From Litsea cubeba (taxonomy: Eukaryota; Streptophyta; Magnoliopsida; Laurales; Lauraceae): 64,000 nucleotides of DNA. This document shows positions 56,222 to 64,000 of the stretch, one piece after another (the first letter of the stretch is position 1; each line of letters opens with the position of its first letter). The notes below the pieces were generated by a model that saw only the letters and a program-made list of their open reading frames with translations, made no database searches and had not been told where the DNA came from. Position numbers and translations under genes: made by a program. The stretch lies in the NCBI GenBank assembly GCA_012931725.1, contig CM022951.1, forward strand, positions 35,099,809 through 35,163,808, read 5' to 3'.

Positions 56222-57096
56222 CTTCATATTTACAATCTATATCCTAAGAAAAAATAGCATACAAAAACATTCTTAAGTAAGCTGATACAGGGCATACTTG
56301 AGGGGAAAAAGGAGAAAAAGAATCATTTAAAACCTTTAGTATGGTATATGGTTTTTAAATAATGATGGTAGAAATAAAATAGCAAAACTAATAGAAATAA
56401 AATAAACTTTTTAATAAAAAGATATCAAAATAAAAGGATACAATCAAATTGAGTGATAAGTTTCAGTAGGACACTTGAGTCTGCAAGAAAAGAAATTACA
56501 TTTTTTTTGGAAGTTTAAAAATAAAGAAAATCAGCTTATTATTTAAACATTTGCTATCAAGTTATATGGGCATTTTTTAAAGAAGAAAAGGGAAAAGGAT
56601 ATCTAAATTAATCAAATTACTGCTTGGTGTATTGGATTTAGGTGGAATTTACCTTCAGTTAATGTTGGGCACGCCATTGGATTGATTTCTCATATAAGAC
56701 ACCGATTACAATACACACAACGGTGCAGAAATAATAAAATCTAAAATATAAATATTTAAAAAAATAGAAAGTAAAAGTTGAATAGCAGGACAAATATTAT
56801 GTTAGAAACCAGCCACAATTCTTAAAATGCGAAGAAGGTAGTGCATTTTATCAAATTTATGAGTTAATGTAATCTAGAGATACAATTGGAATAATATTTA
56901 CAAGGATATATTCTGGGAGAGAAAGAAAGTATTGCACGATGAAGAAATAAGGGTTTTTTTTTGTTTTTTTTTTTGTTTTTTTTTTACCAAAAGCATCCTC
57001 AAATATCACTATACCTCTAAAAGCATCCTTAAATACATGTAATGCCCAAAAGCATCTTACGGAGCATACTCTAATTTTTTTTCGCATCAAATTGCC
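56222..57096. other. AT-rich sequence without recognised features
   Basis: About 870 bp, A/T-rich, with T-runs at 56956-56986. Short minus-strand frames here have no motif. Nothing supportable. Confidence 0.5.
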
Positions 57097-57300
57097 CCTT
57101 CAACCCCTTTCTCGTGACATTGAGACTTGATTTCGCGACATCGAGACATGATTTGGTACATTGAAGTATTTCGAGGCTAGCTTAACACCTTTCCCGCAAT
57201 ATTGAGATTTGATTTGGCTGGGCATATTGAAGTATTTCGAGGCTAGTTCGACCCCTTTCTCACAACTTTGAGACTTGATTTTGCAGGATACATTGAAGTA
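57097..57300. repeat. Three degenerate tandem units (~55-85 bp)
   Basis: Each unit has CCCCTTTCTC, ATTGAGACTTGATTT and ATTGAAGTATTTCGAGGCTAG. The third is cut after ATTGAAGTA, where the hAT-like sequence starts. Confidence 0.7.
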
Positions 57301-57870
57301 TAGGGGTGTAACGGTTCGGTTAACCGTGTGTTTTGGAAAAACTGTTAACTGAACTGTATTTTACGTTTTTTAGTTTTTAAAAACTGTAACCGTAACCGTA
57401 TTCTAAAAAACCATAAAAAAACCGAATCGCGGTTAATCGTATCGGACAGTTCGGTTACAGTTAATTGTCACTTAAAATATTTATTTTTTAGAGTGCAAAA
57501 TACATGTTCAAAAGTCAAAACCAAATATCCTATATAACAAATCACATAATTCCAAAACACTAAAATAGCATTAAAATGTTTACATTGACAAATGACATAA
57601 TAAGTGTATTTTTCCAACAAACACATCCTTGATCCTTCCCTTTTTCCTCTTTCGTTTTTTGTTCCAACGATTAGGGCTCAAAATTTAGAAGGGGTTATTT
57701 AAGTTATCAAAATACATAATACCCCCTTTCTTCTTTTAAATTGGGTTATAATGGTTCGGCTAACTGTGTGTTTTGAAAAAACGATTAACCGAATCGTATT
57801 TTACGGTTCAGTTAGTATTTATGAGTCGAGATTGAAAACCAAAATCGAACCGTGAAGCTTGGTTTTTCGA
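57301..57870 (+). mobile_element. hAT-like non-autonomous transposon remnant
   Basis: Begins TAGGGGTGTAACGGTTCGGT, the style of many plant hAT termini, and contains many CGGTTAACCG and AACCGTAACCG subterminal motifs. A second directly repeated block lies at 57744-57805. No matching inverted right end (…ACACCCCTA) is seen, so the element is truncated or scrambled. No transposase. Confidence 0.5.
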
Positions 57871-57877
57871 TTTTAAT

Positions 57878-57970
57878 AAATGCGCTCCATCTTTTGATGG
57901 GGGCGCTCCCCTTTTACATGCATTTTGATGGAGCGCCTCCATCAACATGCATGTAAAACGGAGCGCATTT
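57878..57970. repeat. Small foldback
   Basis: AAATGCGCTCC at the left pairs with GGAGCGCATTT at the right. Inside, TTTTACATGCAT pairs with ATGCATGTAAAA. It would form a hairpin of about 90 bp. Possibly a miniature element or a hairpin relic. Confidence 0.6.
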
Positions 57971-58324
57971 ATCAATTCCCTATATATTTTGACGACTTAT
58001 TAAAATTTTCATATAAGTTCACAAAGAGCCCCCTAAAACATTAAATTTTCAATAATCTGTAAATCCAAAGGAGGCTTTAGTTCTTTCACAGTTCACTCCT
58101 TCGCGCGAGTAGTGATCTAGACAAGGTTCTTTCCTCTTCCTCTGCCTCTCTCCCATCTCATTGTAATACCTCCTAAAAACCCCACATCTTTAGTTTTGAA
58201 ATCTAGGGTTTTGGCTATCTTACCGAGAATCATTTTAAAACTTGGTAAAGTTGATCCTTTGCCCAATGGCCTCCATTGCAAGACTTTCATGGCAGGGGAT
58301 CGAACTTCACCCTTGTCCTTTTAC

Positions 58325-58560
58325 ATTAATTAGTTTTAGAACCTCTTCAAACGAATGCTACAAACCTGTTTTTTGTTGTTAAATCGGGAGGTAGTGGTTT
58401 TATAACTTCTTCAAAGGTAAACAACAAACCCCTTGTTTTAGTTTCATCTCTTAGCTGGTAAAATAAGCAGTTTTAGAACCTCTTGTAAAGAATACTGCCA
58501 ACCCTTTTTTTTTCTTTTGTCTTGTTTTTAAATTAGGAACAAGTGGTTTTAATTTCTGAA
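58325..58560. repeat. Three to four degenerate ~70-bp units upstream of the RPB9 fragment
   Basis: The core GTTTTAGAACCTCTTCAAA, with variants, lies near 58332, 58395 and 58469, with a partial one at 58548, each followed by a CAAACC-type motif. It lies in what would be a 5' UTR intron. Confidence 0.5.
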
Positions 58561-58577
58561 TACATTCTTATTTGCAG

Positions 58578-58774
58578 AAGTATCAGTAGCCTTGAGTACC
58601 ATGAAGTCTTGCCATGAATGGTGAGTGATTCTTACTTTCATTGCATGCACTAAATAACCACTCTCATTGTCACATTGTCATATATATGTTCTGATGCAGC
58701 AACAACATTCTCTACCCAAAAGAAGACAAGGAACAAAAGTCCTCCTCTATGCCTGCCGCAACTGTGATCATCAG
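58578..58774 (+). pseudogene. NRPB9: RNA polymerase II subunit RPB9 (NRPB9) 5' fragment
   Basis: RPB9 is a small zinc-ribbon subunit of RNA polymerase II involved in fidelity and start-site choice. Exon 1 follows an acceptor (TTTGCAG, ends 58577) and reads STMKSCHE from the ATG at 58601. The usual first ATG of the plant protein is TTG here. Donor GTGAGT at 58621 and acceptor ATGCAG at 58697-58699. Exon 2 (58700-58774) encodes NNILYPKEDKEQ and LLYACRNCDHQ, the first zinc motif, but one base is missing near 58737, which breaks the frame. The remaining ~75 codons (second zinc motif) are not found in the following 5 kb. Because the intron is kept, it is a duplicated gene fragment, not a retrocopy. 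Confidence 0.8.
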
Positions 58775-59765
58775 GTCCTTTCTGCCTTCTCTACCTTCTT
58801 TGGTTTCATTTTTTTACTTTTATTTGCCTTCTTTGGCTTTGTTACTTGTGAACTAACTATTTAAGGATAGGGTTTTATGTAGTTTTGGTCTTTGCAAATA
58901 GATTTTTCATTAAGCTAGCATAATCTGAATGACTATTTAGAGATGCCCCTCTTTGAGTTTTTGTAAGTCTCTTCAAATGATTTGGGGTAATTTAATGCTA
59001 AAACATTATGTGAATGATGCCAATTATTTTTGTTATCAATGTTGACACTGACACAGGTAGTTTTGCTAGTTTACTTGGTGTTTTCTTACTCTCTTCTTCT
59101 TCTTATTGGTACCAATACCATTCCAGCAGGAATTGTGATGTTGGCCAATGCTTCTATATGTAACTCAAATTGTTTGGAGATCTCATTCTGACTTTGATGT
59201 TTTATTCTAGTTTTCTTATCCGGGTTAGGATCCTAGCTACCTCTTTAAAACACGGGTAATCTTTTCTAATTGATAGACATGAATTGAAGTCTTGACTTGC
59301 ATTTCATTAAAGTACTGAAGTGTCGGTGCTCAGCTTATCCATATGTCGGGTGGATGGTATAAATTGTGACTTTTAGAAAAATCTCATGGACCATGAGATT
59401 CCCCAATTAGACCCCTCAAACTATGTATTGATTACATATGAAGAGAGGGATATGCAAATTTGGGCCAACGAGGAATCTGTCTATCAACTTTTTCCTACAT
59501 TGCCTATTCATTCATTTGGTCTATGTTTTTAAACCTTGTTTCCCATTTCTTGGTTCACCTTTGAATCTTTCTAATCTCTTTGGATGGTGGGACTTGGTCC
59601 CTTTAAGAAAGAAGAAAAATGCTTTTACTTATCAGAAATAGGGGGAAAAAATTAGAGTGGGCGATCCATTCTTTGGAAGATGACGCCACTTGCAAATGGT
59701 ATTATATATAGAGGAAATAAATAAAAGAATCTTCGAGGGGTAAGGGTTGTCATTAATCATATCGT
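58775..59765. other. No supported gene downstream of the RPB9 fragment
   Basis: About 1 kb of AT-rich, intron-like sequence. A 67-codon frame at 59438-59641 has no known domain. RPB9 exon 3 was looked for and not seen. Confidence 0.45.
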
Positions 59766-59769
59766 TGTA

Positions 59770-59850
59770 TCATCATCATTGTCACCATCAAAGCCTTGTC
59801 CCACCTATGTTGGGGTCATCTACATGAATTTTGTTTCTGTATTGTATGGT
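59770..59850 (+). mobile_element. SINE-like fragment
   Basis: ATCATCATTGTCACCATCAAAGCCTTGTCCCACCTATGTTGGGGTCATCTACATGAATT, in pieces, resembles the 3' part of the plant Au-SINE family as I remember it (AAGCCTTGTCCCAAC, then TTGGGGTCGGCTACATGAAT). The 5' tRNA-like part is not recognised. Confidence 0.4.
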
Positions 59851-61224
59851 ATAAACCAATTTGATCAAAGGAAAGAAAATGTAATCGAAGGGTCCGGATC
59901 ATCCGAGGCTTTGACTTTAGAGAAATTCGGAGTTATTTAAAGGAAGATGTAATCCATTACAACGCCACAGAGGAGCAATAATATCAAGAAGACAAAAATC
60001 AAAATTCAAAGCCCCAACCACTACAAACAATAGACTAAACCTTATAGAAGATTTACCAAAAAAAAAAAAAAAACCTTAACAGAAGAAAATTAACCTCAAC
60101 CAAAAGACACAGTAGACCAAATAAGTTAAGAGAAATCCAGAGTTAAAAGTGTGAAAAACGACATTTGTGCCTGACTATTGAAATCTGAGTTGCTCAAAAT
60201 AATTGTCTCTCATGAATGACTTAATTATAAATTTTATTCCACCAGAAATTGGTCCTAGTAAAATTGACCATTTAACTAAAAATATGATAAACACAATTTT
60301 ATGCATATTCATTAATTATAATTTTCAATCAAATGAGTAGGCTTACTGTGGGATGAACTCCTTTTCGGGGCAGAATTTAGGAGTGCACCAAACATTGTAA
60401 GGGTGTTTTCTTTCAACGACTCAGGTTTTCAATAAATAGGCCCTATTATGAATTTTCACTCATTAAATTTAGGATTTGTCTAAGTCAAAGTGTCGGAGGA
60501 TCCTAATCAGGATGGATCCATTGGGACACTGACACATTCCCCTTCGCTAGAATAATAGTGTACCAGCACAATTACCCGTACTAAGCATGGGCATGTTCGC
60601 CAACAACTGTAAAATATATTCTTTGATCCATTAAAAAAAATTATATCAGGCAAAATCATCCTCAAGCACTTATATTGACAATAATTTTGTTTATATAGAG
60701 CATAAAATCTTAAAAAGAGAATAAAAGAATAGAAGATTATGAGAGCACCTCTTTTCTCAATTCAAAAGTTCGTAGAGTAAAAATGTAGTAGGAGAAGTGA
60801 AGTAGGAATAAAAGCGGAGAATTAGATTTGGGATGCAAATGAAGATGTTGTAAAGAGGAAAAAGTGGAGAAGACTTGAGTGGTTGCAATACAATTTATTA
60901 AATGTTGGAAGTAGAGGGAGAAAGTGAGTGAGTTGTAGAATACGGAAAATAACTTATAATTGCAGTGAAAATTAACTTCAAAATCCTTGGCTTTATCATG
61001 TTATAATTCTCCGTTTGCTTATGAAAAGGAGAAGGATTGTTGAACCTTGACCCACTTGCTGTCACAACCATCCATTCAAAAGCCAAGAATTCAACAGTTA
61101 AGATTGTGTCATCAGTGTAATTTAAAGTTATATAAGTCCATAAACTACTGACCAATGATCAAGGATTGATGTATGAACCACATCACATGTTTTATGGAGA
61201 TTACTTGGGTATATATATATGTAG
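59851..61224. other. AT-rich sequence without recognised genes
   Basis: About 1.4 kb with an A-run at 60058-60073. An 85-codon minus frame at 60898-61155 shows no motif. Nothing else supportable. Confidence 0.45.
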
Positions 61225-61410
61225 GGAAATATTCAAGTGCATCCATCCCTTACCATTTTTGGTGAGGGACACCCCCCCCCCCCCCCCCCTCCCCCAGTAT
61301 AAAAAGGGGAGTCCTATGTACTTGACACTCCCCTTTTTGTACTTGACACTTTCCAAAGGGGGTTGTCCCTCACCAAAAATGGTGAGAGATGGATGCACTT
61401 GAATATTTCC
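61225..61410. mobile_element. MITE with ~50-bp terminal inverted repeats (186 bp)
   Basis: Left arm 61225-61274 and right arm 61361-61410 are inverted copies with only three mismatches by eye, starting GGAAATATTCAAGTGCATCC. The middle has a long C-run (61270-61288) and a TACTTGACACT direct pair. Both flanks are (AT)n, so the target duplication cannot be resolved. The RNA would fold into a near-perfect hairpin. Confidence 0.8.
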
Positions 61411-62064
61411 ATATATATATATATGTAATAGAAGGTGGTAAGGTAAGCCTATACTGCCTACCCAACTCCATGTCTTTCGACCATTTTATAATCTATATTG
61501 TAGAGGACCAAGTTAGATAGAATATGAAGATGAGCGTATCAACTGACATTGATTGCTATTTGTTGGTAATACGATAAGGATTGAATGGTAGGAGTAGCTG
61601 ACTGAAATTTTGGATGCTACAAGGATATTTCTTCGTTTTCTCTTGTATGAGAAGGTTGGATGTGTTCAAGAAGCAATTATGCCCAGGACATTTATGTTAC
61701 TTATTCCCCTTTTTAGGGTAAATTAGGGAGTACACAGCATTAATGCTTAAGGCCTAAAGTCCCTTGCGCATGAGATTAATTCAGGCGGTGGTCCTAAAGC
61801 ATGTGACATCATATTTTTTATGACTCATTTGCCCTTCTTACAATTTAAATGGGTGTTATGCAATTTAAATCTTGATTTTAGCTCCAACTCACTGTCTTTT
61901 CCAGATTATTTTCCAATTTAAATATAGTAAGATGAGTTTTCGATCAAATTTTAAATTAGAGGGAACGACAATTGATGGAATTTTGCCTAGCAGGGCTTGC
62001 TTGGTGGTGCTGCTTTTTTCATATCATCTTCCCTCCTTTGGGTGCTTTTGGCTGTCCACATACA
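61411..62064. other. Sequence without recognised features
   Basis: An (AT)n tract, then AT-rich DNA. The 81-codon plus frame at 61872-62117 has no motif. Confidence 0.45.
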
Positions 62065-62800
62065 TATACAACTCAAATAAATTGATATCAAACTCATCCC
62101 AGTCCAAAGCAAAGTAAAATAAAATCATAAAAAAATTATTTAAATTCAGTTCAAACACGGAAAATTTCATATTAAATTCAGATAAATTTTTATCAAAGCT
62201 AGATAAATTCAAACCAAATCTAGTCAAAGCAAACCAAATCTAGTTAGATAATCTCATATCAAAGTGACATAACTTGTTTTCAAACTGGTTATGATTTCAA
62301 ACACAGATAAATTCAATAAACTCACGCCAAAGTCGGATAAGTTCACATTAAAGTTAGATAAATTCACAACAAACTCAGATAAATTCACTTAATTTATATC
62401 ATACTTAGATTAATTCATCTATGACTTTGTCCTTTTTATTTTACTACATTTTAAAGTCAAATAAAATCATGTGAAATCCAATTAATTTCATACCAAACTC
62501 ATGTTTCATAAGAAACTCAAATAAACTCGGTAAAAACTCAGAGAAAATCGTTTCAATGTCACATAAATTCATTTGAAACCTTGTTTAATTGATAACAAAC
62601 TTAGTTAAATTGAAATCAAACTCAGAAAAATCATGTAATATGCAGATAAATTCATTTAAAGTCCCGTTTAATTGATCACAAACTAAGATAACTTCACATA
62701 AAGCTTAGATAAATACATGTCAAAGTCAAATAATTTCATATCAATCTCAAATAAATTCAAACCAAAACTTACATAAACTTATGTCAAACTCAATTAAGTT
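62065..62800. repeat. Field of ~30 degenerate ~22-bp units
   Basis: Recurring ATAAATTCA(T/A)(A/N)(C)CAAACTCAG-like units, e.g. near 62175, 62207, 62303, 62355, 62381, 62571, 62648, 62750. The consensus is about AAACTCAGATAAATTCA with AT-rich spacers. The minus-strand frame at 62024-62227 only reflects the repeat. Confidence 0.7.
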
Positions 62801-64000
62801 CAAGTCAAGATGATTCGGTTGCTAGAGGTCACCGATGAGTTGATTTTTCTTTTTTGTGCAGTTTCCTTCATCTTCGCTTTTAGAATCTTTATTTTGCTTA
62901 GATTTCGGAGTGTATGATGGAAGCGGTGCGTGTTTGGTGACGTATAGAGTATATAAAGAGAGGGCTTTTTTGTCTCTTTGACTCATTTAATGTTAAAAGA
63001 GGACCGCTGCCTCTATGAGAAAAAGACTTGGACCACAGGCTATGAAATGTAGTGTTGAGGAACCTGCCGCCAAATGCCCCTTTTTAGGGGTTGTTTGGTC
63101 TTTGCTCATGAGACGTGAAAATAGGTTTTACACAAGTAAATGTTCCATGTATAAATGACATATAAATGGAACATACTATTATATTTATCAAAATCATCAT
63201 TTTCACATAAGTAAATAATTACATCCAATGGTTTGGATTTTTCTTAACGTTTTTCACAAATTTCTCAAAAAATTATGAGAATTTAAGATCATCATCAAAA
63301 CATTGTCCTAACTATATTGAAATCGATTACAAATCCATTTCACTATTCCGATTTATACTTAGTTAAATCCTCAGATAAGTTGCACTTCTTAATATGATCA
63401 TGATTGGGTGTGACATAATTTTATCTATTAAATGGTTCAAAATGCAACTAACTTATTAAAATGAGATGATTCGACCGAGTCTTTCTTATTTTTGACTCAG
63501 TCATTCGTCAAAATGAGATGACTCGGGAGAGTCACGAGTCAATTTGAAGAGTTTTTCAATAATGATTTTTGAGTTTTTGTAAGATTTAAATGAGCGACGA
63601 CTTTGAAAAACTTTAATAAAATAAAATGAAAGTGTCCTCAAATCAGGGGAATTAGCGGGAGGTTTCTTTTCTTTTTATCTTCCCTTCGTCCCTTTCCTGC
63701 CGATAATTTCCCTCTTTGAGCTAAAACCCTCCTCCCATCCGCAACATAGGAACAGTCTTGCAGTGTATTTAGGGCTTAAATTACACACTCGCTCTCATTT
63801 CTTTCCCTGTTTGGACCCAGGTGCCAAATCCTCTCTGTCTCTCTCCGCTTCTCTTATTTGTTGTTTTTCCTTTCACGCTTTTTTCTTTGCATGCTTTTCC
63901 ATCTCTGCTATAAATATTCATTTCTCCTTCTCATTTCTTGATTTTCGCTACGAGGGGTGATTTCAAATTGCCCCCATGTTTAAATGATTAAGATGGTAGT
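62801..64000. other. No supported gene; possible promoter/5' UTR at the right edge
   Basis: AT-rich to about 63650, then pyrimidine-rich CTCTCTGTCTCTCTCC-type sequence (63820-63940) with a TATAAATA at 63909-63916. This resembles a plant promoter or 5' UTR, but the coding part would lie beyond 64000. Confidence 0.25.

Noticed and set aside
59438..59641. 67-codon frame ending in a Lys-rich tail, considered as an RPB9 exon or LINE piece
   Set aside because: No zinc motif or LINE motif; does not match the missing part of RPB9.
61166..61402. Overlapping frames on both strands across the MITE
   Set aside because: Product of the inverted repeat and the C-run.

Overview
The window looks like a repeat-dense, intergenic part of a flowering-plant nuclear genome. 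The evidence is long LTR retrotransposons nested in one another, initiator-Met-tRNA-type primer sites, chromodomain integrases, a Tat-type element with a second RNase H, MITE and hAT-like debris, and one fragment of a conserved plant nuclear gene that keeps its intron. I see no intact host gene and no sign of bacterial or organellar DNA. I do not assign a species.

Layout. 1-14035: a Tat-lineage Ty3/gypsy element (T1) on the minus strand. Its 5' LTR is at 12790-14035 and its 3' LTR lies beyond the left edge. It carries an upstream ORF, gag, protease, RT with two RNase H domains, integrase, a repeat-bearing 3' region and an antisense extra ORF. 14036-15829: the 3' part of another LTR (X) with degenerate ~150-bp repeats. 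15830-36867: a plus-strand chromovirus composite (D) of the form pol / LTR / internal / LTR, whose middle LTR is split by element B (19366-30272, minus strand, TSD CTATA). 37023-39431: a solo LTR (E, TSD AAGCT). 39836-51064: element C (plus strand, TSD ACTAT), same family as B. It landed within about 3 bp of the end of the LTR of element G (51067-55019, minus strand), whose pol is cut off by a solo T1-family LTR (F, 55020-56221). 56222-64000: AT-rich sequence with tandem repeats, an hAT-like remnant, a foldback, a broken RPB9 (NRPB9) 5' fragment, a SINE-like stretch, a long-TIR MITE and a ~730-bp degenerate short-repeat field.

How the parts relate. B, C, D and G have the pol order RT-RNaseH-integrase-chromodomain (Tekay/Del-like; LTRs about 2.2-3.5 kb). 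T1 is a Tat element with an archaeal-type RNase H. Every pol here carries stops or frameshifts, so none of the copies looks autonomous now. B and C share an in-frame gag stop, and D1 and D2 share an integrase stop, although B and C have different target duplications. Stop-bearing copies therefore seem to have been multiplied.

The strongest unusual signal is in the LTRs of B and C. Each has, about 0.7-1 kb downstream of its TATA box, eight 16-bp palindromic sites arranged as four pairs spaced 21-22 bp. The two families' palindromes differ only by paired changes that keep the dyad symmetry.
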